Source of the DNA: Lingula anatina
Lineage: Eukaryota > Brachiopoda > Lingulata > Lingulida > Lingulidae
Length of the DNA: 29,637 bases
Reading direction: 5' to 3'
Assembly: GCF_001039355.2 (NCBI RefSeq)
Contig: NW_019773798.1
Location: 16,413 to 46,049, forward strand
Shown here: one piece after another, positions 20,178 to 29,637 of the stretch
Layout: the number at the start of each line of letters is the position of its first letter
Position numbering within the stretch: the first letter of the stretch is position 1
Notes under the pieces: model-generated
What the model was told of the DNA's origin: nothing
Seen by the model: the letters and a program-made list of their open reading frames with translations, nothing else
The model's database searches: none
Position numbers and translations under genes: made by a program

Positions 20178-20861
20178 AGTTACTTTTCCTCCAAAGGATT
20201 ATTAATCACTTTATGTGAAGAAAAATCTTGCAAAAAATATATGGACCTACATAGTTTGGTACCAAAATATAAGATGATTGCCTCCTGTTTAAATACTTCA
20301 TAACTGGCTATTTATTTTAGGTGTACAAATGTGTTATATCATTCTGAGATGTATATTATCATATGTGATAACTTCTACTAAGCAGGTTATGTTTTTGCCT
20401 ATGTTAGTTTGTTAGTTAACAGCCTAACTTAAGAAGTTAGGGTGGGTTTGGATAAAAAAAATTAGGAAAAGTGAGAAGTTAGTATTGATTAGATTTTGAT
20501 GGTGATCTATTGATTATCAATTAATGATAAGAAAAGAGCCACCTCAGCAAGGACCAGCCTGCTCTGAGTGCTATTCTAGTTTTGTTCTGCAATGAATATG
20601 TTTACAAAACATCACATTACATTGAGTTTATCCATGGAGGTTTACAATTTCTAAATATTTTATTTTACCTCTGCATCCACTTCATCATAAGGAGGACTGC
20701 AAACCTGTGTGTCACTGCATGGGTTCTGGAATTGCAAAATAAAATCAATAATTATAGTTATGATAGTTCAAATTCTCTATTAGATAGTTCTGACAGTTCA
20801 TAAACTGATAATTTAACCATGAAGTGCTGGTGTAACAAAGGTTTTTACTTTTAAATTAACC
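20178..20861. other. No feature seen
   Basis: AT-rich spacer. Open frames of 60-73 codons (20121-20303, 20582-20803) show no family features. Confidence 0.3.
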
Positions 20862-21033
20862 TATAGATCCATAACCAGGGGAGTTTGAAGGGTTTGAACA
20901 AAACACCCTTTTGCAGGGGAAAAGGTCCCCTCCAGGTAAATTTTATCTAGGTACACAAAGTTTCATGGTAAAAAGGTCACTTTTTCATAAAAAAAAAACT
21001 TTTCAAATTGCTGGTTAAGGGCCTGGATCTATA
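20862..21033. mobile_element. Putative 164-bp MITE flanked by TATA
   Basis: Left end TATAGATCCA then TAACCAG. Right end, read on the minus strand, TATAGATCCAGGCCCTTAACCAG minus a 6-7 base gap matches it. TATA at 20862-20865 and 21030-21033 could be the target duplication, or TA alone as in mariner-like elements. No coding capacity. Confidence 0.45.
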
Positions 21034-21825
21034 TTACCTTCATGATTTTTACACAACTGAAGAGTTGAAATGAATGTGTATTTTAGTAAATTTTATTGTT
21101 AGAACTTTATGTTGGAGAGTGTTTATTGCGAGTTTGTATCTGCACATGCATACATTTACACATTTATTTGGTTAAATAATAAATATCATTTGGGTAATCA
21201 AATGTCTATATTACATTCAAACAACAGGACCTAATCTCAGTGTTTCCTTTAATTATATATTTACCCTTACTGAAATTGAAGAAACTAATGGTATTAATAA
21301 TTATTATCCACTTTCATTAATGTTGCATAGTTTATATACTATGGTTTAATACTGAGATATCTGTTTTTGTATTTATTCATGTCTGCTACGTGTAAGAGGA
21401 CTTAACTTGATTATTAAGTAATAATAAATAAACTAAAACAACACTGGTGTGCATCAGTACACAAAGCTTACTAGTACGTCCATTAAATTGGAATGCTCCA
21501 TATACAGTGTATGGTGTATGGTTAAATTCAGATTACAAATATTAAGTTTATCTATGAAGAGATAGTTATTGTCATTAATTTGTTTTTATAAATTATGAGT
21601 ATCAATTTTTAAAAAAAATGTATGTATATAATCCATAGACATGTTTTATTTACTCAAAATATGTGCTGTCATTATTTTATATTTAGAAATTGGAAATTAC
21701 TATTATATATACTATCAAGTCATTATTTCATTTTTTGAAATGTAATATTGACAGTCAATTATATTAGTTATGAACTTGTAAAGTTATGAACATTGTCAGA
21801 CCAGATGAATAACTACTACTAGTCT
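21034..21825. other. No feature seen
   Basis: AT-rich spacer without coding signal or clear repeats. Confidence 0.3.
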
Positions 21826-22169
21826 TTAAAGTGATAATAACTCTTCGTTTCGGCCAAAAAATGAATTTTCCTGGAGTAAACAACAATTTTCCCATACTTA
21901 CCAATGGTTAATGAATCCATTTTTACATTCAAAGTTAGTCCCTGGTTTTTTTCTAAAAAGTTTGGTTTTTTGTTAAAATCTCTTAAGAGATTTTAACAGA
22001 GTATAGCCATCAATGGAGGTCACGTGGTCTAAAGACAAGCTATGATATCAGAATAGTAGCTATAACAGCCGTTTTTGTGGGAAAACAGAATATATTATAT
22101 TTTATGAGTCACTCACAATGTTTTTATTGTGAAATACAGATTTCATACGAAGAGTTATTATCCCTTTAA
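21826..22169. mobile_element. 336-bp MITE with TTAA target sites and 19-bp TIRs
   Basis: TTAA at 21826-21829 and 22166-22169 encloses 21830-22165. Ends AGTGATAATAACTCTTCGT and, inverted, AGGGATAATAACTCTTCGT match at 18 of 19 bases. TTAA duplication is typical of piggyBac- and Kolobok-type transposition; the element has no transposase. A 28-bp perfect palindrome lies inside (21971-21998). Confidence 0.8.
21971..21998. repeat. 28-bp perfect palindrome inside the MITE
   Basis: TGTTAAAATCTCTT followed by its exact reverse complement, centred on CTTAAG. There is no spacer. Confidence 0.95.
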
Positions 22170-22179
22170 GGATATTGTA

Positions 22180-23150
22180 ACCCTTCATTATCATCCAGAT
22201 ACCAAAAATGAGGTTTTTACTGCATCTAATTATTCAAATATTCAATAATGCATCTATCTTTATACTGTTTAAAAAAAAAAATCTTCAAAATATTAAAAAT
22301 TTGTTTATATTTCTCATTTCAATGTATAAGCAAAGGCAACTCAAAGATTTAATCGTCAATTTAACACCTTTCTATTTTGAGGTGAGGTAGCACTTGGTGT
22401 GGGGTGTAACTTCACCCCTGAACAAGATTTTATCACGATAATTGGTAGAGTTGACCACGAATGTCTGAGCTACAATCTACTGCTGTAGTTTTGGTTTAAA
22501 TGTTATGAGCCCCTAATTGCAGATTTTCATTAAACAAGTATGATAATATTTATTTGAGTTCAAAGGTGAGTGACTGTGGAAGTATTCTATTCACTTGAAT
22601 GAAGTCAAAACTTAAAGATGTGTTGGCATTCATTAGGTGTGTGTGAGAGTTATCTTCCAGAGTTTCTCAGTGGAAAGTGAAAAAAGGAACAAGGGACAGT
22701 GAAAAATGTTATTTTGACTACCAATTTGTAATAAATATCCGATTGAAATTGAATAAAGCAACCTTTTAGATTTTGGAACCAAGACGGCAGTTCTGTTGTT
22801 TTAACACCGGCATTGCTTGCTGATACAAAGGCATTATTTTGCTTTATCAATAATTTATGTCTTAACTAAGACTTTATAGAAAAATTGCTGGCATGGTTTT
22901 GGAGTACTAAATGGTGTCATTAAATCGGTGTTGAAATGGTGATCATGGGTGCTCAGGTAAGGGAGAAATGTGAGAAACCCTTTTTTTGTTTTTCATCCCA
23001 AAATTTCAATTATGACATCACTCGTAAGATGACTTATGTTTAAATGTAAATTTTATTTACTCAATGAACACTGAAAAATTTATTTATTAGTACCAAAAGA
23101 ATGAATGTAATGCAGTAAATAAAGAGCTTTGGGCAAAGTGTGACCATATC
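22180..23150 (+). repeat. 3' flank module D2: tail of a lost gene copy
   Basis: Homologous to D1, starting with the TPR trace ATCATCCAGATACCAAAAAT and running through GAACAAGATTTTATCACGA, GGGTGCTCAGGTAAGGGAG and AATAAA (23118-23123). No HEPN, NB-ARC or intact TPR sequence precedes it; the TTAA MITE abuts its left edge. It has about 300 bp more than D1, around 22500-22870. Confidence 0.7.
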
Positions 23151-23460
23151 TTTATCATTTTATTTATATAAAATTAAAAGTGAAATAAATTGGGTTCATA
23201 ACAAATTAAAAGAAAAGTTATTCCTAGTCAGGAGAATTTACTTGAACCTCATTATTACCAGTCCCAAAGGCTTACTATTAGTATGAGATGGACAGTTTTA
23301 CCAGGCCAAGAACACCTTATTCTTAATCTGGGCATTACTTTAGTACCTCCTGCATACTTAAGACTGAAAATGTCTAAAGTTAAGCCCAAGATTTTCATTA
23401 ACTTTGTCCTAACACAAATAGGTAGTGTTCCATTAACTGCAATGTTGCTCCCATTTTTTA

Positions 23461-23560
23461 ACAGAAAAGACGTGGCTAATGTAGCAGACTAACACTTACT
23501 TTATTTTATAACAGGAAAGACATGGCTTATGTAGCAGACTAACACTTACTTTATTTACAG
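23461..23560. repeat. Two tandem 50-bp repeats
   Basis: 23461-23510 and 23511-23560 share ACAGxAAAGACxTGGCTxATG and GTAGCAGACTAACACTTACT with few differences. A 69-codon plus-strand frame (23283-23492) ends in the first copy and is not recognised. Confidence 0.9.
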
Positions 23561-23823
23561 AGACAACTATGAATTTACCTTGAATTAAAACAGACAAAAG
23601 TTTTAGGGAAGTAACTATTATAATCATTGTATTATTATTTGGAAATCTACTATAATAAGTTTTTAGTCAATATTATTATTGTCAGTATAAACTAACTAGC
23701 TGTGGCCACAGAATAACTTTGTAGAATTTTTCAGAAACTCACATGAATTAAGTTGCCTCCAACATTGGTTCTCAATGCATTGTCCATAATAAGCTTGGGG
23801 TTGTAATGCTCAATGGAGATATT

Positions 23824-24613
23824 TTAATATTTTAAAAGGGGATCTTTTTGCTGAATAGAATCCTCCTTCTTAAAGTAAAAAAAAAAAAAAAATACTGATT
23901 AATAAATAAAAAGAAACAAGAGACATTATTTAGAAGTAAAATTGCACTAATCAAGTAAAATATTGAATAATGTTTTCTAACTAAATTAGAATCAGGATTA
24001 ATATGTATCAATTGAATATATATGTTTAACTGAAAAATATAATCAGCAGCTTTGGCTTTAAATAACACACTTACAATATATATATTCCTCGCTTAATACA
24101 AATATCTTCATCTTCCTCCTCAGTTTCTTTGATGATAAGTCCTGCTTTTCTAAGTAGAATCTTAACTTCTTAACTTCCTAAAAATTATGATTAATTTTTA
24201 TAAAACAATCATGAACATCATGTAACTTTGCATTACATAAAACATTCATCTTCCACAGAAATACAATTACTCAAACTTTAATGTAAAAAGTGCCCGTTTC
24301 TAAATTTTCTGACCAAAAATATGGTCTACCTCAGTAGTAGTCCACTAGAATATAGCAATGTTCTGAAACATTACCCAAGACTTTCTTGTTATAAAACAAT
24401 ATAGAAAAACTCCCAACATGACAACTAGTGTGAATTTATCAAGGTGATAAAAATATCTCCAAGGCAATAATACTTTAAAACTTCTTTCTCCTTTTTGTCG
24501 GATGTGGTGGACTTCTCCTCCCCAGGGTGTCTGTCTTCTGGGATTTCTAGGATGATATTCTCATCACTGGGGTCAAGTGTTAGCACTGAAGGTTGAGGAA
24601 TGTGGTCCATGGC
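23824..24613 (-). CDS. Possible exons of an unidentified minus-strand gene
   Basis: Three candidate pieces read leftwards. (1) 24613-24482: acceptor GATGTTTCCAG, then AMDHIPQPSVLTLDPSDE, continuing through IILEIPEDRHPGEE to KKEKE, with a weak donor (GTTTTA). (2) About 24170-24075: acidic peptide AGLIIKETEEEDEDICIKRG in one frame (another frame is also open), ending at a strong donor (GTAAGT). (3) About 23868-23824: T-rich tract and TTTAAG acceptor, then KEDSIQQKDPLLKY and TAA. Composition and splice-like borders suggest genuine exons, but the phase between 1 and 2 is ambiguous and no family is recognised. It may be the 3' part of a host gene or chance. Confidence 0.25.
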
Positions 24614-24619
24614 CTGGAA

Positions 24620-24973
24620 ACATCAGAAAGGCAAGAAACAAAATAAGAACAAGACAGCACATGCTGTCAAATGGACAGACATAAGTGTGTCACACCTATC
24701 AGAATAACAGTAAAAGTAGACAGAGGTCAATAGTCATACAATGAAAGAATGAATTACAGCAAAACATCTTTAAGTAATTTTGTGCAAAGTCAAGGAAGCA
24801 AGCGCATCAATGTAGCCTAGCTAAGAACTACAGAAAGTTTTTATTTAAGTATATAGAGTGTGGATCAATCCACCTCCGAGAGGTTTTTCGCTAAATTGCT
24901 TTCAGCTTAAGCAGCTTAGATGTCTGGCATACTAGCTTCAGTAGGTGCGACAGACATCATAGCAGATATAGCC
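24620..24973. other. Spacer with an imperfect hairpin
   Basis: No gene. At 24919-24926 and 24951-24958, GATGTCTG and CAGACATC form an 8-bp perfect stem, and the 24-nt interior pairs further in part (TACT with AGTA). This is too little to call an RNA gene. Confidence 0.3.
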
Positions 24974-27224
24974 ACTTAATGTTGATTGCAATTTAGTGAA
25001 AATCCACAGTTAGTACAATAGAGTCTGGGAATGGTCCCTAAGGCTTCAGGCCCATACGGGAGTTCAAGTGCATTCTTTGAAAATGCCAGAATGAAAAAAA
25101 AGTGAAAATTTTACAAAAAAAATTGCATAAATTCAATAAAAAATTATAATCCAATAGAGGTGTTTTTCTATTTGAGCTGTAATCAATCCTTAAAATCAAA
25201 AAAATAATAAGTGACAGTTTACTTTGCATAACATTTGTGGTGGCAGTGTAAAAAGTAGTTTTTTTGTCCATTTTGATGCAATTTAACATAATGATTAACA
25301 GTATGATTACCACCAATTTTCAAATATCTATTTTTAATAACTTGGACATTGAGAAAATTTGATTACCATTCGGCTTCATGCCCTTGGGAGTTTTAATTCC
25401 CACAATTAAACTGCCAATATGTGAAAAAAGAAAATTTCACGAAAAATGTATAACTCCCAGAAAAATAAGCCAATTAGACTTCTTTTCAGCATTTCTGTCC
25501 TATGTATCTCTTTGTAAGCTTGAGAATCATAAGTAACATGGTTTTCCCTTAATGGTCATCATGGCAGCAGTATCCAAAATAAGGTTTTCTTCAATTTTGA
25601 TTCGATATAACATAATGCTTAACAGCATAATGACCATCATTTATTCATGATGCTATATAAGTATCATAGATATTCAGAAAATGTGACAAGAAAAGGTCTG
25701 CAAGCTCATGGAGGTTCTAAGTCACACCTTGAAAATGCCTGTATGTGAAAATTGAATTTTCACAAAAAAAAAAAAAAAAAAAAAAACTGGACAACTTCCA
25801 AAAAATGAACCAATTGGGCTGCTTTTTCAATTGAAGCTGCATTTTAGTCCTATGTTTATCTCCTGTAAGTTTGAGAAGAGTATAAGTGCCATGGTCTTCT
25901 TTAATGGTCACTTTGGCAGCAGTGCCAAAAATAGGCTTTTCTTCACTTTTGATACAATATTACATAATGCTTATGTCACCACCATGTAACTTCAAAGTTA
26001 CACCCAGAAAAGAAAATGTAAACAAGAGATAAATGACAGAGGCAGGTGATGGCTATATGTACAGAAACATGTGTCTGTACATAGAAAGGGGCCCTGTGGA
26101 AGGCTAAAAGAGAATTTTGAAATGTTATCTTTTACTTGTAATTAAAACTATGATAAATTCTTTCAAATATAAAACTGTCTATGTTTACCAAAATAGTGTT
26201 TGTCTTTCATTGCACTATAGGATAAAACAAAAACAACAACAATAATATAATCACAGAAGCAGCATTTCTTTTTCCCTTTAACGTAGCAAAAAATCCCCAA
26301 AACTGGGGAGCCAATGATATACATGTATGTAACAAATCAACACTGCTGACCTTAGTACTGTGGCATAAATTGTAGTCAAATTAATGATAAGAACAGCATG
26401 ACCTAATGTATCCTACTTGGCCTGTGATAAATAACCAATCTCCAAAAAACTGCGCCATTACTGATAACAACACATATCTGTGTCAAGTATAGCTAAGTTG
26501 ATGACGATACAGAATTGGAAATTTTCCAATCAGAAAAATTAGCAAAGGATATAAGGCAAATTTGAAATTGATTTTGCCTACCAATTCACAGTCAGTTTTA
26601 GCACTGTTTTGTTGCTGAATCTTCCATTTACATAAAAAGTTATCATTTCATATCTAAAATACCCGTATGTCACATGACAACCTTACATCAGGTGACAAAG
26701 GCGTGGTTTTCATTTGCCCCCAGCAAGAAATTTCTTAATCCATTTCAAGGTGAGTTAAAGACAGTAATTTGTTAAAAATTTTATCACCAGATATTAACTA
26801 GTATGCACTCAAACTATTTCTATACAGTAATCACATTTCTATACCGATCTAACTTACTACATTTTATACTTCCTTGTTTCACTTCTGAATACATCTTCAT
26901 CTAATTAATAAATATTCTTCAAACTAAAAACATTTTCTAGTGAACTAAATTAAAGACAATGACTTGTGTTTTATCATTTTTAATGAACTTAATTATGTCT
27001 GAAACAATGACATTGTATCAATTTTTTTAAAGAAATAAATAAAAGCACTGCAGAACCACCTTAACACAATATATACTGTCTCTTCTAAGGAACTTGTATG
27101 ACTTTTCTAAAGACAGGGAAAATATTAACAGGGCTCCCTCTTTTAAGTGTTAAGGTAAAATTATCCACTATCTTGTGGTGTTTGAGGCCTACTTTACAAA
27201 AGCCAGCACATTAATTTTTTCCAG
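24974..27224 (+). repeat. Duplicon copy R3, upstream of gene C
   Basis: This is the most complete copy of the block. It has the 325-bp-period units (starting near 25040, 25375 and 25697), a 23-base A run (25764-25786), the segment that the LINE replaced in R2, the promoter-proximal region, exon 1 and intron 1. It ends at the acceptor (AG 27223-27224) before the ATG of gene C. Confidence 0.9.
26660..26749 (+). promoter_or_regulatory. Promoter-proximal region and non-coding exon 1 of gene C
   Basis: Ends CATTTCAAG|GTGAGTTAAAG with GT at 26750-26751; the acceptor at 27223-27224 gives an intron of about 475 bp. CACATG and CAGGTG motifs are conserved with R1 and R2. Start site not determined. Confidence 0.5.
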
Positions 27225-27236
27225 ACCTAAGACAAA

Positions 27237-29637
27237 ATGGCGACTGCTGCCACTCCACGAAATGAGATAGAAAACAAAATGCGTATGGGACAACTGATAT
27301 ATCGGTCACAAGATGTGCTTCAAGATATCCTCAGTACACAGTTACAAACAACTTATCCAGGGTTGTTTGATCCGTCAAATGGTGGCAAGTTGTTTGATGT
27401 TCTAACTGACCAAAATGCAAAGCATAATTTGCTACGGTTGAAAAATAATGTTTTGAACCCAAAACAAATGAAGCTTCTGTACCCTTCTGGGAATCCCTCC
27501 ACAACTCTGACATTGAAGGACTTAGATGTGTCTCTTACAGTAGTCTTGTTAAGGAATATCACAACACTGAACCCAAAGGGCAGGTGGGAGAATCCACCAA
27601 CAAGTGACACGTCCTTGGAGGCCCAGATTGGCAGAGTGAAGAAATATCGCAACATATTTGCCCACACTGGCGCTGGTCTCACAGATGCTGCATTTCAGAC
27701 CCAGTTTACAGATTTGAAAGATTTGCTGCTATCACTGTCCACAATCTACACCAGTGATGACTATGACAAGTTGCTTACTGATCCACTGCATGCAGCAGGT
27801 ATGATGTATTTAACACATATCGAGTTTGCTATGAAGAAAAGTGAGAGAAGCTGATCTTCATAGCTAAGAAGGACTGTGCTCTATTATATTGATTGTCCAC
27901 CAGCATATAAATAAAGACAACTTTCAGTTTACAGTCATGAGTCTACTTCACAGAAATGTGCACAATGACAGGAACTGGCATACTTCAAACATCAAATCTA
28001 CCGCCATAATTATAGGAAAATAAAATATGTAATATTATAACTTTTACTTTAGTCTTTTTATGCATTATATTTTCAGAATTTAAATCTTTTTAATGGATGA
28101 AAGTTTTTTTCTTGCATGTTTATTTTTCAATTACAGAAGCACCTTGTGAGCTCATCTCTACTAACCTTCCAAACAGAAATCCAGAGCTGAAGGGACGAGT
28201 GGACCTGGTGCAGAAAATACTGCAGCATGTTGAAGATAAAAAACTCATTCTCTTGACTGGGATGGGGGGCATAGGTAAAACAAGCATAGCTGTTGAGGTT
28301 GGACATCACAGAAAAGATGTCAGAAAAGATGTCTTGTATATTGATATGAGAAAAGTAGTAAATCTTGACTCTGTTAAATTATCACTTGTGCAGCACTATC
28401 ACCCAAATCAGTTTTTGAAAGATATTTACAGTGATTATCAGAACAAATTTACACAAACTATGTCTAGTTTAGCAACAGACACTCTCCTTATCCTTGATAA
28501 TAATGACAGCGTTTTGAATTCACACCAGCAAGAGTTTCTGCAGTTACTGGAGGAGGTCATGAATTCATCAAAATATGTCACACTTTTATGCACCAGTCGT
28601 GAATCATTCAGTCTTCTGTCACAAACCACAGTTACTATAGACATCCCTCCTCTTGATAAAACATCTTCACGTGAAGTCCTTTGGGGGGAAAATACGATCA
28701 GCCCCACAGATAGTGAGACAGAAGCTTTAGGTGAAATATCAGAGAGTTGTGGGCACAATCCCCTTGCACTAAAATTGGTAGCTGCCCAGATCAAGCTCAA
28801 AACAGTACATAAAGTGTTAGGGAAAATGAAACGCAAAAAAGTACTCCCCTCTCTTCAGTTACCTAACATTCCAGCATCCCAAGATATGCTTACCTGCTTA
28901 GAGATGTCTTATGAAACACTGAATGACACAGAGAAAAAGGTGTTTAGGGGACTGCATATATTTCCAGTTGCATTCAATTCAGAAGAAGTCTCAGAGATTT
29001 TGGAGATGGATGAGGATGAATGTGAATCTGTCCTTGACAATCTTAGTGCTAAATCACTCTTGAGTTTGGTCCAAAATACCTATGATCTGCATCCTTTGGT
29101 GAAGGAGTATGCAGAGTGCCTTGCACAAACTGACAGCAATGAAATCACTCACACACGAAAAAAATACTGTGATTATTACATAAGGTGTATGCGCCAGCTA
29201 TACATTGTGCATAATATTAAAGCTTCACTTTTTGAAAATATGTCAAAACTGGTGCCCCATTTACATATGACTGCCACCTTGCTAAAAATGGAACTCTGCA
29301 CTTCTGACATACAACAGAAAAAAATCACACTCAGTATCCTGCAAGAGATTGCAAATACATTCAATGAGCTATATCTGTATCAAGAAGCTCTATCAATTTT
29401 TCGGTCAAATGAGGGAGAAATAACCATGTTTTTTGAAGGTCAACCAACTGAAATAGCAGAAGTGTACAAATACATTGGTGGGTTACTAAACAACATGGGT
29501 AAGTACAAAGAGTCACTTGATTATTCTAAAAAAAGCCTGGAGGTAATAGAAGAGTTCCTAGATCCCAAACACCCTGATACTGCTACCTCATACAGCAATA
29601 TTGGTTGTGGACTGAGAAACATGGGTGAGTACAAACA
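27237..29637 (+). CDS. Gene C: HEPN-NB-ARC-TPR STAND NTPase, runs off the window
   Basis: Coding exons are 27237-27798 and 28137-29637 (open at the window end), joined in phase 1 exactly as in B. The HEPN exon is one codon shorter (LKNNVLNPK against LKKRNVLNAS). Its RX4H motif is RNIFAH (R138-H143): the arginine and histidine are kept while the residues between change. The Walker A GMGGIGKT, Walker B LLILDNND, CTSRE, GHNPLAL and LHPLVKEYA motifs are present. No stop or frameshift is visible in about 687 residues, and the first TPR (MGKYKESLDY) plus the start of the second are seen before the window ends. Unlike A and B, this copy has its own intact duplicon, promoter-proximal region and exon 1, so in this assembly it is the best candidate for an expressed full gene. 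Function is inferred as for gene B. Confidence 0.9.
27799..28136 (+). other. Gene C intron with in-frame stop and poly(A) signal
   Basis: Donor AG|GTATGA, acceptor TTTATTTTTCAATTACAG. Read-through ends at 27854 (205-residue HEPN-only form); AATAAA lies at 27910-27915. Confidence 0.7.
28310..28333 (+). repeat. 12-bp tandem duplication in NB-ARC of gene C
   Basis: Same AGAAAAGATGTC doubling as in gene B; single in gene A. Confidence 0.85.

Noticed and set aside
23832-24068. 78-codon minus-strand frame with a Phe run
   Set aside because: The Phe run is a T tract; a different frame with a splice-like border fits better at its 3' end.
24919-24958. Hairpin considered as a microRNA precursor
   Set aside because: Only 8 bp of perfect stem and about 40 nt in total, too short and irregular.
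1-29637. tRNA, rRNA or bacterial operon features
   Set aside because: No tRNA-like arms, rRNA segments or Shine-Dalgarno-linked gene strings were seen; the intron and poly(A) signals are eukaryotic.

Overview
The window is metazoan nuclear DNA. It is AT-rich and intron-containing, with consensus GT-AG splice sites, AATAAA signals, long microsatellites and several degraded transposons. The gene families seen are GT54/MGAT4 glycosyltransferase and DZIP3-like HEPN / NB-ARC / kinesin-light-chain-type TPR proteins. Expanded HEPN, NB-ARC and TPR STAND families and this repeat style suggest a marine invertebrate (mollusc, cnidarian, hemichordate or amphioxus-like). The sequence alone does not settle the phylum.

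Layout. Positions 1-2,870 hold repeat DNA, a 9-bp minisatellite, a broken minus-strand MGAT4-like exon (1171-1657) and GATA, TTA and TG microsatellites. Positions 2,880-5,012 are the first copy (R1) of a roughly 2.3-kb duplicon that ends in the 5' control region of the HEPN genes, but the gene body is missing. Positions 5,012-8,500 have no convincing host gene; they contain a TIR-bounded element of about 1.09 kb. Duplicon copy R2 (8,507-11,437, with a small MITE-like insertion and a dead LINE inside) leads into gene A (11,450-13,475). Gene A stops at a single N at 13,476, where the sequence jumps into intron 1 of the next copy. Gene B (13,729-18,337) is the only copy whose coding region is seen from start to stop. 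It is followed by decayed TPR repeats and a 3' flank (D1). A second copy of that 3' flank (D2, 22,180-23,150) has no gene in front of it. Positions 23,800-24,620 hold possible minus-strand exons of an unknown gene. Duplicon copy R3 (24,974-27,224) leads into gene C (27,237 to the window end).

Core system. Genes A, B and C share one structure: a non-coding 5' exon, a coding exon for an N-terminal DZIP3-like HEPN domain, a phase-1 intron of 338-349 bp, then one very long exon for NB-ARC ATPase plus TPR array. Joined gene B encodes 1,419 residues. The HEPN domain keeps the RX4H motif typical of HEPN ribonucleases in all three copies. NB-ARC keeps Walker A, Walker B, an RNBS-B-like motif and a GLPL-like motif. 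The TPR array has 18 nearly identical 42-residue repeats. By analogy with other STAND proteins, I infer ligand sensing by the TPRs, ATP-dependent oligomerisation by NB-ARC and RNA cleavage or another HEPN-mediated output, that is, a candidate intracellular innate immune receptor family expanding by tandem duplication.

Each intron between HEPN and NB-ARC has an in-frame stop soon after the splice donor and a conserved AATAAA, so a HEPN-only isoform is plausible. Orphan 5' and 3' flanks, internal TPR duplications and N-marked junctions point to active unequal recombination, assembly collapse, or both.
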